Source of the DNA: Mesonia sediminis
GTDB taxonomy: Bacteria; Bacteroidota; Bacteroidia; Flavobacteriales; Flavobacteriaceae
DNA length: 64,000 bases
Direction: 5' to 3'
Assembly: GCF_042684705.1 (NCBI RefSeq)
Contig: NZ_JBHULZ010000026.1
Coordinates: 1 to 64,000 of the forward strand
Positions 25,230 to 32,913 of this stretch are shown here, piece after piece; position 1 is the first letter of the stretch, and every line of letters starts with the position of its first letter. The translations under genes and the position numbers were made by a program. Under the pieces are notes generated by a model. The model searched no databases and was not told the DNA's origin. It was given only the letters and a program-made list of their open reading frames with translations.

Positions 25230-27085
25230 TACCTGAAATTTTTCTCTAAGTCTTCAACTTCTAAACGTACGAAAACTTTTTTATTATTCGGACAAATTTG
25301 TGGTTCTTTACACGCAAACAGGCTATTGATTATAGCCAATTGTTCTTCTTTAGCCAACACACTGCCATTTTTTACTGCCATACTGCGCGCCATAGACTTG
25401 GCAAAAACATCGGTTTGTAAAAATCCGCTATCGGGGATTTCATGCTCAAAATCAGCTAAAAGCTGATCTAATAGAATAGAAACTTCACTCTCATTAATAA
25501 GCGTAGGAATACCACTAATACTCACCTCGGAGGTGTCTATACTATCAAAAATAAAACCGATTTGCTCTAGGTGTTCGCGTAAGTTACTCAGCATATCTAC
25601 CTCTATAGCGTTATATTGTAAAGAAAGCGGAAATAATAGTTGCTGACTTACTGCAGCCTTTACCGTTATATTGCGCAATAACTCTTCATATAAGATACGC
25701 GTGTGAGCCCGGTTTTGATCTAAAAGCAACATACCATTCTTATAAGGACAAACAATATATTTTTTTTGCAATTGAAAAACACTATCACCGCTCAAGTCTT
25801 GCTGTTGCTGCCCGAACAGGTTACCCGTAACTTCTTCACTTTCAACCTCGATTTTGGTTTCGGGTAATTGCTCATCAATCTGTGTATATAATGCCTCCCA
25901 AGCTGCATTCTTTTTAGCCGTGTGCCGATTAAACGCCATTGCCTTGGCTGCCGATTGACTGGCCGCTTGTTTTTCGGTGTCAAACGGATTAAAGTTACGA
26001 TCAACCTCTATTTGTGGAACCTGTACTTCTTTCTTAGAAAGATCATAAGGGGTGTCTAAACTCGAATCCCTTTCAAAATCGAGTATAGGTGCAACATTAA
26101 ACTGCCCTAAACTATGTTTAATCGCACTGCGTAAAATTGCATACAAAGCGTGCTCATCGTCAAATTTAATTTCGGTCTTAGTAGGGTGTATATTTATATC
26201 AATGCGCTTAGGATCGATGCTTAAAAATAAAAAATAAGAAGGTTGGGCTTTATCGGGCAACAAACCTTCAAAAGCGGCGTTTACCGCATGATGCAAATAC
26301 GGTGACTTGATAAAACGGTTATTGACAAAGAAAAACTGCTCGCTACGGGTGCGCTTGGCATAGGCAGGTTTTCCTACAAATCCCTCGATATTAATCAGTT
26401 CGGTTTCTTCTGAAACAGGAACTAATTTTTCATTGGTTTTACTACCAAAAATATGTACAATGCGCTGACGAGCATTTGTCGCTGGTAAATTAAACAATTC
26501 ATTACCGTTGTGGTGCAAACTAAAACCTATTTGTGCATGAGCAATAGCCACGCGTTGAAACTCATCAATTACATGACGGGTTTCCACTTGGTTAGATTTT
26601 AAAAAATTACGTCTAGCAGGAATATTAAAAAACAAATTTTTAACGCCTATAATAGTCCCTTTTTGGGTAACACAAGGCTCTTGAGATTCTACCTCACTCC
26701 CTTTTATTTTAATACAAGTACCTAGCTCATCTTGCTCTTGCTTCGATTTTAACTCAACTTGCGCAATGGCCGCAATTGAAGCCAGCGCCTCACCGCGAAA
26801 GCCTTTTGTGGTTAATTGAAAAAGGTCTTCGGCACGTTTAATTTTAGAGGTGGCATGCCGTTCAAAACTCAATCGTGCATCGGTAGCACTCATACCCTTT
26901 CCGTTATCGGAAACTTGTATTAAGGTTTTACCAGCATCTTTCAAAACCAAGCTAATTTGAGTGGCTCCTGCATCGATAGCATTTTCTAATAATTCTTTTA
27001 CTACAGAGGCAGGCCTTTGTACCACCTCACCTGCTGCGATTTGATTGGCCACATGGTCGGGTAGCAATTGTATTATATCTCCCAT
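25229..27085 (-). CDS. mutL: DNA mismatch repair protein MutL
   Basis: 618 residues. The N-terminal GHKL ATPase has IAAGEVVQRPASVVKELLENAIDAGAT (17-42), SDNGKGM (59-65) and TKGFRGEALASIA (93-105). The C-terminal dimerisation domain starts near 435. The endonuclease motif found in most non-enteric MutL proteins (DQHAxxExxxxE) reads DQNRAHTRILYE (456-467), lacking the metal His and Glu, and the CPHGRP motif reads CPNNKK (598-603), so nicking activity is doubtful. Acts with MutS in post-replicative repair. Confidence 0.96.
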   Translation of the reverse strand: MGDIIQLLPDHVANQIAAGEVVQRPASVVKELLENAIDAGATQISLVLKDAGKTLIQVSDNGKGMSATDARLSFERHATSKIKRAEDLFQLTTKGFRGEALASIAAIAQVELKSKQEQDELGTCIKIKGSEVESQEPCVTQKGTIIGVKNLFFNIPARRNFLKSNQVETRHVIDEFQRVAIAHAQIGFSLHHNGNELFNLPATNARQRIVHIFGSKTNEKLVPVSEETELINIEGFVGKPAYAKRTRSEQFFFVNNRFIKSPYLHHAVNAAFEGLLPDKAQPSYFLFLSIDPKRIDINIHPTKTEIKFDDEHALYAILRSAIKHSLGQFNVAPILDFERDSSLDTPYDLSKKEVQVPQIEVDRNFNPFDTEKQAASQSAAKAMAFNRHTAKKNAAWEALYTQIDEQLPETKIEVESEEVTGNLFGQQQQDLSGDSVFQLQKKYIVCPYKNGMLLLDQNRAHTRILYEELLRNITVKAAVSQQLLFPLSLQYNAIEVDMLSNLREHLEQIGFIFDSIDTSEVSISGIPTLINESEVSILLDQLLADFEHEIPDSGFLQTDVFAKSMARSMAVKNGSVLAKEEQLAIINSLFACKEPQICPNNKKVFVRLEVEDLEKNFR

Positions 27086-27088
27086 AAA

Positions 27089-27379
27089 TTATTCGGGTAA
27101 AAATATAGATAAGTCAAATTCGATAAATAATAGAAATAGGAATATAAGAATAGCTACAATAAGCAAAATGCGTTTGCGACTGGTTTGATCTTCGTCTTTT
27201 TCTTTTAATTCAGCTAAAGCGGATTTTACATTTCCTACAAAGCCTAAAGGATTGCCCGTAGTCTTTCTAAATTGATCGTATTTAGTTTTTATTTTATACG
27301 GACTCCCCTCCCCTTTATCATCATAATAACGGGGCTTATAACTAAATTGCTTGTTCTTTCTTCGCTTTAAAATTCCCAT
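27089..27379 (-). CDS. Small membrane protein, conserved in flavobacteria, function unknown
   Basis: 96 residues: a basic, Tyr-rich N-terminal half (KRRKNKQFSYKPRYYDDKGE) and one strongly hydrophobic helix near the C-terminus (about 72-90, ILLIVAILIFLFLLFIEF). Similar proteins are sometimes labelled as a riboflavin synthase subunit because they lie near ribH, but nothing in the sequence supports that. It ends 3 bp before mutL begins and is likely co-transcribed. Confidence 0.75.
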   Translation of the reverse strand: MGILKRRKNKQFSYKPRYYDDKGEGSPYKIKTKYDQFRKTTGNPLGFVGNVKSALAELKEKDEDQTSRKRILLIVAILIFLFLLFIEFDLSIFLPE

Positions 27380-27457
27380 AACCTAGTCTCTTTTCAAAGG
27401 TAAAGAAAATCAAAAACAATACCGAATTAGCCAAGCTAAACTTATAAACATAAAAAA

Positions 27458-27481
27458 AGCCGATTAGGGTTCTAATCGGCT
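27458..27481 (-). terminator. Terminator behind ribH
   Basis: A perfect 10-bp stem (27458-27467 with 27472-27481, arms AGCCGATTAG) and a 4-base loop; read on the minus strand it is followed by TTTTTTT. It starts 22 bp after the ribH stop. Confidence 0.88.
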
Positions 27482-27502
27482 ATTTTCTAGGGAGAATAAC
27501 CT

Positions 27503-28000
27503 TTAAAATTTGGCTTGTTGACGCAAAGCTGCCATTTTGATGGCTGCAATGGCCGCTTCGCTGCCTTTATTTCCGTGTTTACCGCCAGAACGGTCTATGC
27601 TTTGTTGCTTGGTATTATCGGTCAATACACAAAAAATCACCGGAATATCACTTTGAATATTCAGGTCTTTTATACCCTGTGTTACACCTTCGCAAACAAA
27701 ATCAAAATGCTTGGTTTCGCCTTGAATTACATTCCCAACCGCAATAATTGCGTCTAACATATCATAGGATTGCTGCATCTTTTTGCAACCGTAAATCAAT
27801 TCAAAACTACCGGGTACATTCCACCGCACAATATTTTCTTTGATGGCACCATTATCGATTAAAGCATCGAATGCTCCTTGAAAAAGATTCTCGGTGATCT
27901 CGCTATTCCACTCTGAAACAACAATCCCAAACCGAAAGTTATTCGCGTTTGGGATGCTTGCTTTGTCGTATTCAGATAAATTTTTACCTGCTGTTGCCAT
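27503..28000 (-). CDS. ribH: 6,7-dimethyl-8-ribityllumazine synthase RibH
   Basis: 165 residues. Forms lumazine from the ribityl-uracil intermediate and dihydroxybutanone phosphate, the penultimate step of riboflavin synthesis. Motifs are FGIVVSEWNSEIT, VPGSFELIYGCK, AVGNVIQGETKHFDFVCEGV (catalytic His in the last) and VIFCVLTDNTKQQS, the usual order. Assembles as pentamers or icosahedra. The TPR protein gene lies upstream by 4 bp, so both share a transcript ending at 27458-27481. Confidence 0.96.
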   Translation of the reverse strand: MATAGKNLSEYDKASIPNANNFRFGIVVSEWNSEITENLFQGAFDALIDNGAIKENIVRWNVPGSFELIYGCKKMQQSYDMLDAIIAVGNVIQGETKHFDFVCEGVTQGIKDLNIQSDIPVIFCVLTDNTKQQSIDRSGGKHGNKGSEAAIAAIKMAALRQQAKF

Positions 28001-28004
28001 ATAA

Positions 28005-28787
28005 TTATTGCATTGCTTTAGCCTGACCTAAATAAATGGCCACTTCGCTAGCTTCTGCAGAATCTTGATATTCTGCATCAATTTGATTTAAATATTTTTC
28101 GGCTTTCGCACCGTCTTTTAATTCTAAGGCTGTAATGGCCGCCTTTAATAAAAACTTAGGCGTCGTAAATTCATTTTTACGTAATTTGGCTGCCTTTTCA
28201 TAATAATCTAAGGCCTCTTCTGGCTGGTTCAATTGCATAAAGGCGTCACCAATGGCACCTTTAGCCAAAGGAGCTATAATCTCATCATCGCTTGAGAATT
28301 TCTCTAAATGATTAATCGCTTCTTTATACTCTCCTGTATTCAAATAAGCAATACCCGCATAATAATGTGCTAGATTTCCTGTAGCCGTACTTCCGTAATT
28401 ATCAATAACATCTAGTAAACCAAATTTACCGTTTCCTCCCTGTAAAGCGAGGTTGTACAAACTATCTTGGGCTTTACCCGAAGCGTCTAAAGCGTCTTCA
28501 AAATAAATTTGTGCTTGTGCAATATCATTGGCCGCATCTAATTCTTTTGGCTCTTGTACAAACTTAGTAAATGCTAAGTAACCCAAAACAGCAACCACCA
28601 CTACTCCAATTCCTATTAAAATTGGCTTTTGGTTTTCAGAAACCCACTCTTCGGTTTTGTTGGCTCCTTCGTCTAGGTTATTAAATACTTCTGCGGTTGT
28701 AGATTCTTCTTCGTTAAAATTCTCTTCTACTGCATCGCTTTCTTTTTTAGCCTTAGGCTTATATCCTCTCTTTTTGTAAGTTGCCAT
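28005..28787 (-). CDS. Tetratricopeptide-repeat membrane protein
   Basis: 260 residues: a charged N-terminus (1-50, many Glu/Lys), one membrane helix at about 55-75 (ILIGIGVVVVAVLGYLAF), then TPR repeats to the end (AGIAYLNTGEYKEAINHLEKF, GDAFMQLNQPEEALDYYEKAAK and others). This is the architecture of YfgM-like proteins that help at the Sec translocon. Likely periplasmic with an N-terminal anchor. Transcribed ahead of ribH, and divergent from recF with 140 bp between. Confidence 0.85.
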   Translation of the reverse strand: MATYKKRGYKPKAKKESDAVEENFNEEESTTAEVFNNLDEGANKTEEWVSENQKPILIGIGVVVVAVLGYLAFTKFVQEPKELDAANDIAQAQIYFEDALDASGKAQDSLYNLALQGGNGKFGLLDVIDNYGSTATGNLAHYYAGIAYLNTGEYKEAINHLEKFSSDDEIIAPLAKGAIGDAFMQLNQPEEALDYYEKAAKLRKNEFTTPKFLLKAAITALELKDGAKAEKYLNQIDAEYQDSAEASEVAIYLGQAKAMQ

Positions 28788-28927
28788 AAATAATAGTTAA
28801 TTAAGCGCAAAAATATAATTTTTATTGATATAAAAAAGAGAATTTATTTGTATTTTTTAATTGGCTTTCCTACTTACTTTGTACTTTTAAACTTTTTTAC
28901 GTTTAAGCATATAGTACAGCCTATCTT

Positions 28928-30007
28928 ATGATTTTAAAGAAACTCGCTTTGGTCAATTACAAAAACTTTGAGCAAGAAGATTTTGAATTTAATCCGCGTA
29001 TAAATTGTTTTGTGGGTTTTAACGGCGTAGGAAAAACCAACACCCTAGACAGCATCTATCATTTGGCTTATGGCAAAAGTTACTTTAATCCTGTAACCAG
29101 TCAAAACATCAAACATAAAAAAGACTTTTTTGTGATTGAGGGCGAATTTGAGCGTCTGGAGCGCAAAGAACATATTGTGGTAAGCGCTAAGAAAGGACAG
29201 AAAAAGGTAATTAAACGCAATGCAAAAAATTACGAGAAATTTAGTGAGCATATCGGGCTTATTCCTGTGGTGATAATTTCACCAGCCGATAGAGACTTGA
29301 TTACTGAAGGTAGTGAGATTCGCCGTAAATTCATCGATGGCATCATTGCGCAAAGCGACAAAACCTACCTCAACGATTTATTGGCCTACAACAAGTTGCT
29401 GAGTCAGCGTAACTCTTTACTCAAATATTTTGCAGCCAACCAACATTACGATCAAGAAACGCTGAGTGTTTACAATGAACAGCTGAGTCCGCTGGCCGAG
29501 TCAATTTTTCAAAAACGCAGCGAATTCCTTTCGGTTTTCACCCCTATTTTTAAAGACCGTTACCATCACATCAGTAAAGGAAAAGAGGCTGTAGATTTAC
29601 ACTATCGCAGTCAGTTAAAAGAAGAAAGTCCGCTTGCCTTATTCGATAGTTATTTACAAAAAGACCTACAACGCCAGTACACGGGAGCAGGAACGCATAA
29701 AGACGATTTAAGTTTTAAAATAAAAAACTATTCCATAAAGAAATTTGGTAGCCAAGGCCAACAAAAATCGTATCTTATAGCTTTAAAATTGGCGCAATAT
29801 GACTTTTTACAACAACATACTGGAGTAAAACCCATACTTTTGCTCGACGATGTTTTTGACAAATTAGACGAAGAGCGTGTAGGGCAAATTGTGCAATGGG
29901 TAACCCAAGGCAATTTAGGCCAATTGTTTATAAGCGATACCCACGCCCAGCGTACAGAAGAGGTAGTCAAGAAATACGCATCAGATTATAAAATAATAAA
30001 GTTATGA
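28928..30007 (+). CDS. recF: DNA replication and repair protein RecF
   Basis: 359-residue SMC-like ATPase that loads RecA at gaps with RecO and RecR. Walker A is GFNGVGKTN (30-38); RKFIDGIIAQSD and YNKLLSQRNSLLK are family segments; the signature is SQGQQKSYLIALKLAQ and Walker B is LLLDDVFDKLDEERV. Starts the plus-strand set recF, lipoprotein, DUF721, with a 4-base ATGA overlap to the next gene. Confidence 0.96.
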   Translation: MILKKLALVNYKNFEQEDFEFNPRINCFVGFNGVGKTNTLDSIYHLAYGKSYFNPVTSQNIKHKKDFFVIEGEFERLERKEHIVVSAKKGQKKVIKRNAKNYEKFSEHIGLIPVVIISPADRDLITEGSEIRRKFIDGIIAQSDKTYLNDLLAYNKLLSQRNSLLKYFAANQHYDQETLSVYNEQLSPLAESIFQKRSEFLSVFTPIFKDRYHHISKGKEAVDLHYRSQLKEESPLALFDSYLQKDLQRQYTGAGTHKDDLSFKIKNYSIKKFGSQGQQKSYLIALKLAQYDFLQQHTGVKPILLLDDVFDKLDEERVGQIVQWVTQGNLGQLFISDTHAQRTEEVVKKYASDYKIIKL

Positions 30008-30444
30008 TTCTAAAAAAAACGCTACAATATAGTCTATATTTGGTTTTGTTTTGGGTGCTTTTGGCCTGCAACAATCAACCTAAACTTGAAGACACTCAAT
30101 TGCTCAATGGCTATTGGGAAATCGAAGAGGTTAAAAAACCCAACGGACAAATAGTTGCGTTTAAGTTTAATGAAAACGTAGATTATATTGAGTTAGAAAA
30201 CGGCGAAGGCTTTCGGCAAAAAACCCGTCCGCAATTTACCGGCGGTTACCAATCAAATGGCGTGCAAGAAGCTATAAAAGTTCTACAACAAGGAGACAGT
30301 CTAGTGTTACAATATAGCACCCCACAAGATTCTTGGCAAGAAACCCTACTACAGGTAGCGCCCGAGCAGTTTAAAGTACGCAACCCCCAAGGAATTATTT
30401 ACACCTATAAAAAATTTGAAGGATACGATTATGGCGAGAAATAG
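30004..30444 (+). CDS. Lipoprotein of unknown function
   Basis: 146 residues. The signal ends in a lipobox (VLLACNN, Cys at about 21), so the product should be lipidated. The body fits a small beta-barrel-like lipocalin fold (LLNGYWEIEEVKKPNGQ, YIELENGEGFRQK), common in Bacteroidota lipoproteins. Sits between recF and the DUF721 gene with overlaps on both sides. Function not recognised. Confidence 0.75.
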   Translation: MILKKTLQYSLYLVLFWVLLACNNQPKLEDTQLLNGYWEIEEVKKPNGQIVAFKFNENVDYIELENGEGFRQKTRPQFTGGYQSNGVQEAIKVLQQGDSLVLQYSTPQDSWQETLLQVAPEQFKVRNPQGIIYTYKKFEGYDYGEK

Positions 30445-30724
30445 CGAAGAGCAAGACATAGGCAGCGTGTTAAAGGCCTTTGTAAAAGAAAATAAATTAG
30501 ATCAAGGTCTCAATCACGTGAATGTAAAAGAAGTATGGTACAGCCAAATGGGGCCAGCCATAAAAAAATACACCAATACTATTCGGTTAAAAGAAGACAC
30601 ACTCATTGTAAGTTTGAGCTCCTCTGTTTTACGTGAAGAACTCAGCTATGGAAAAGAAAAAATCATACGCATGCTTAATGAATCTTTAGGACAAGATTTA
30701 ATCAAAAAGCTGATTTTACGCTAA
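30431..30724 (+). CDS. DUF721 (DciA-like) protein
   Basis: 97 residues starting at ATG 30431 (MARNSEEQ); an ATG 15 bases earlier is less likely. The pattern IGSVLKAFVKENKLDQGLN, VKEVWYSQMGPAIKKYT, LIVSLSSSVLREELSYGKE and IRMLNESLG is that of the DUF721 domain, whose members include DciA, a replicative helicase loader or operator. Location behind recF suits a replication role (inference). Overlaps the preceding gene by 14 bp. Confidence 0.88.
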   Translation: MARNSEEQDIGSVLKAFVKENKLDQGLNHVNVKEVWYSQMGPAIKKYTNTIRLKEDTLIVSLSSSVLREELSYGKEKIIRMLNESLGQDLIKKLILR

Positions 30725-30727
30725 TAA

Positions 30728-30760
30728 AAAAACCCAAAAAATAAACTTTTTTGGGTTTTT
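30728..30760. terminator. Bidirectional terminator between DUF721 and ndk
   Basis: A perfect 14-bp stem (AAAAACCCAAAAAA with TTTTTTGGGTTTTT) around a 5-base loop, starting 3 bp behind the DUF721 stop. The A/T arms supply T runs in both directions. ndk ends at 30802 on the other side. Confidence 0.85.
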
Positions 30761-30801
30761 AATAAGCTATTAAGCTTAGCAGTTATTTTAAAAACAAGCC
30801 A

Positions 30802-31221
30802 TTAAAACATCTCTCTGCCAGCAAAATGAAAATCGCCTTCAATTTTGGCATTCTCATCGCTATCACTACCGTGTACTGCGTTTTCACCAATTGAAGTAGC
30901 ATATTTCTTTCTTATAGTACCTTCTGCAGCCTCGGCTGGATTGGTTGCACCAATAAGCGTTCTAAAGTCTTCTACCGCGTTATCTTTCTCTAAAATAGCT
31001 GCAACAATAGGTCCGCTAGTCATAAACTCAACCAACTCACCAAAAAATGGACGCTCGCTATGTACACCGTAAAAAGTTTCGGCATCACGCTTGGTCATTT
31101 GCGTTAATTTCATTGCAACAATTCTAAAACCAGAAGCGTTGATTTGTTCTAATATTGCACCAATATGCCCGTTTTTTACAGCATCTGGCTTAATCATGGT
31201 AAATGTTCTGTTTCCTGCCAT
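30802..31221 (-). CDS. ndk: Nucleoside diphosphate kinase
   Basis: 139 residues; moves the gamma-phosphate between nucleoside triphosphates and diphosphates via a phospho-His. The N-terminus is MAGNRTFTMIKPDAVKNG, and the catalytic His is in ENAVHGSDSDENAKIE near 115. ATG 31221 is chosen; an upstream in-frame start at 31296 would add 25 residues foreign to the family. Single gene, convergent with the recF set. Confidence 0.97.
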   Translation of the reverse strand: MAGNRTFTMIKPDAVKNGHIGAILEQINASGFRIVAMKLTQMTKRDAETFYGVHSERPFFGELVEFMTSGPIVAAILEKDNAVEDFRTLIGATNPAEAAEGTIRKKYATSIGENAVHGSDSDENAKIEGDFHFAGREMF

Positions 31222-31318
31222 GGATTTTATTTTTAATTTGCTGCAAAAGTAATCTTTTCTTACGATTCTGCAAACAAACTTATTGGGAGTACTCACCTCT
31301 GGCTAAAAGCTTTTATTT

Positions 31319-31432
31319 GGGCGTGCCTTTTGGCTTTCGGCATAGCCTCTTCCAAAAGTCGGGTTATCGCTACTCGCTTTAAAAGTGTGCCACACTTTTA
31401 AGAGCTTAAACAGGCCGCTCTACCCCTCACGC
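31319..31432. repeat. REP-like intergenic element, second copy
   Basis: About 114 bp bounded by complementary GCGTG (31321-31325) and CACGC (31428-31432), containing an 11-bp inner hairpin (TTAAAAGTGTG with CACACTTTTAA) and blocks such as CGGGTTATCGCTA and GCCGCTCTACCCCTCACGC. It shares outline and ends with the element at 15511-15590. Similar elements are common between flavobacterial genes (from memory). No gene overlaps it. Confidence 0.5.
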
Positions 31433-31512
31433 AAAAAAAAAAGAATTGAATCCGCGCAAGCTACTAGTAATCCCATTTGCACCACTATTTTTTAGCACTT
31501 AGAAAAATAGTT

Positions 31513-31869
31513 TTATGACTGGCTTCTAATAGCGTCAAATACTATAACCGCTATCATTAGTAAAACCACAATCAAAGCGACCAATAGGTAAATCTTCATT
31601 ATTTTTTTGTGGGTAGTAAAATCGGGCATATTATTCGATTCTATCTGTGCGATAAGTTGGTGTTTAATTAACAGTGCATCAATTTTAGACCGGTCTGCTT
31701 CTAGCAGAAAATACCGAATACCCATGTCTAAAAAAGCCTGTTCTTTTATGTTGCTAAAAAAATCGATATTGTTTTCTTGTAAAATTGACTCAAAAACAAG
31801 CTGATCGCGTTGCCGAACATACAATTTATAATGTGGTGAAAACCGTATATAAAAATTAGTAAAAGACAT
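31513..31869 (-). CDS. Hypothetical protein with C-terminal membrane anchor
   Basis: 118 residues: a soluble N-terminal part (about 1-88, YIRFSPHYKLYVRQRDQLVFES, ending HKKIMK) and one hydrophobic helix at 92-112 (IYLLVALIVVLLMIAVIVF). Tail-anchored layout, cytoplasmic domain. Family not recognised. First of three small minus-strand ORFs in this zone, none with an obvious function. Confidence 0.6.
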   Translation of the reverse strand: MSFTNFYIRFSPHYKLYVRQRDQLVFESILQENNIDFFSNIKEQAFLDMGIRYFLLEADRSKIDALLIKHQLIAQIESNNMPDFTTHKKIMKIYLLVALIVVLLMIAVIVFDAIRSQS

Positions 31870-31910
31870 TATAAGACAGCAAAATTAAGTGAAAGATGAA
31901 CGCAAAGCCT

Positions 31911-32099
31911 TTATGGTCTCTCCTTTTTTTGGTTTCGATAATGTTGCACCTTTAGTACGCAGCACATGCCGGCAATAACAAAAACTTGTGGCAAAACATC
32001 TAACCAAAACCTAAGATTAAAGGCTTGAGCCGTCAAAAAGTTAACCAGTATAAGTACTGTACTAATGAAAATAATAATTAGCGCTAGCGTTTTTAACAT
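31911..32099 (-). CDS. Small two-helix membrane protein
   Basis: 62 residues with two hydrophobic segments (about 4-24 LALIIIFISTVLILVNFL and 32-50 VLPQVFVIAGMCCVL) and a basic tail (RNQKKERP). Composition and helix pattern suggest a real small membrane protein, but length gives little statistical support. 41 bp from the next minus-strand gene. Confidence 0.45.
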   Translation of the reverse strand: MLKTLALIIIFISTVLILVNFLTAQAFNLRFWLDVLPQVFVIAGMCCVLKVQHYRNQKKERP

Positions 32100-32256
32100 C
32101 CTTTAGAAATTTTTAAAAAAGAGATTCCAATCCCCTAAAAGTAACAGTATTTTGATTATACACAAAGCGGCGGAGATCTTTCCATAAAAAACCAGCCTAA
32201 AGTATCCTTTAAACTTCTAGGAGATTATTGTATTAACTTTTGAGGGCAATAAACAT

Positions 32257-32475
32257 TCAGGCATACAGCCAAAAGGCTATTATTGTATTCAATACCCCAG
32301 CGGCTAACCACATATAAATCCGTAAACCTGAAGTAATACGATAACTAAGAAAAAACGCAATTAAAATTATGCAAAAGCACAAAACACAAGTTAGTAACCA
32401 AGAGAAAAAACCGTCCAAACCTATATTTGGATAAAGATAGTCTAAGATTTCAAATTTAATCAATAGTAAGAACAT
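32257..32475 (-). CDS. Small three-helix membrane protein
   Basis: 72 residues, almost wholly hydrophobic, with segments at about 1-14, 25-46 (WLLTCVLCFCIILIAFFL) and 53-72. No family recognised. It could be a genuine small membrane protein or a chance AT-rich frame; the spacing of 157 bp to the previous ORF gives no operon support. Confidence 0.35.
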   Translation of the reverse strand: MFLLLIKFEILDYLYPNIGLDGFFSWLLTCVLCFCIILIAFFLSYRITSGLRIYMWLAAGVLNTIIAFWLYA

Positions 32476-32913
32476 AAGTCCTGTAGCCGGTGCAATACTA
32501 TTATTATTGGTGGTTTTTCGGGGTGGTGAAGTAATTATTGAAAAGTTGAAAACCTAATTTATGATATTGACTTAATTCCCAATCCATTAGCTATCTAAAA
32601 TAAAAAAGAGCTTATAAGGTCCTAAGTTAGATAAAACCTAATGGTATTCTTTATACTTATTTAACTCAAAAAATATTCCTATTTTGCAAACGAAATCAAG
32701 TAATTCCAATTTTGAACTAAATTAACGAGGGTTTAGAAGTGAATGGAATTAAAAATATCTGGTTATCTTAAAAATTAGGAAAGAGCATAAGATGGTAAAC
32801 TCTTACGCCTAAAACGGACGACCTCCTAGTATTGAATGCTTATATGAAATAGCTGAAATTTTAAAATTAGGCGTAAAAGAACTTTAGTAGCGAATAATAA
32901 ATAATACTTTAAA
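32476..32913. other. Intergenic region upstream of the McrB-like gene
   Basis: AT-rich, without an intact ORF. Its right part contains the degraded tail of an XRE regulator (32816-32887). Nothing else recognisable; no clear -7 box in front of the McrB-like start. Confidence 0.5.
32816..32887 (+). pseudogene. Remnant of an XRE-type regulator (C-terminal part of HTH domain)
   Basis: The frame from 32816 reads GRPPSIECLYEIAEILKLGVKEL and stops at TAG 32885-32887. This matches the last third of HTH_3 domains, which usually run (G)xRxPSLExLYKIAKxLGVDVKEL. Upstream pieces (32730-32815) resemble the first helices but contain stops and shifts. The remnant lies 26 bp before the McrB-like gene, the position of a controller gene in many restriction loci. 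Confidence 0.6.
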
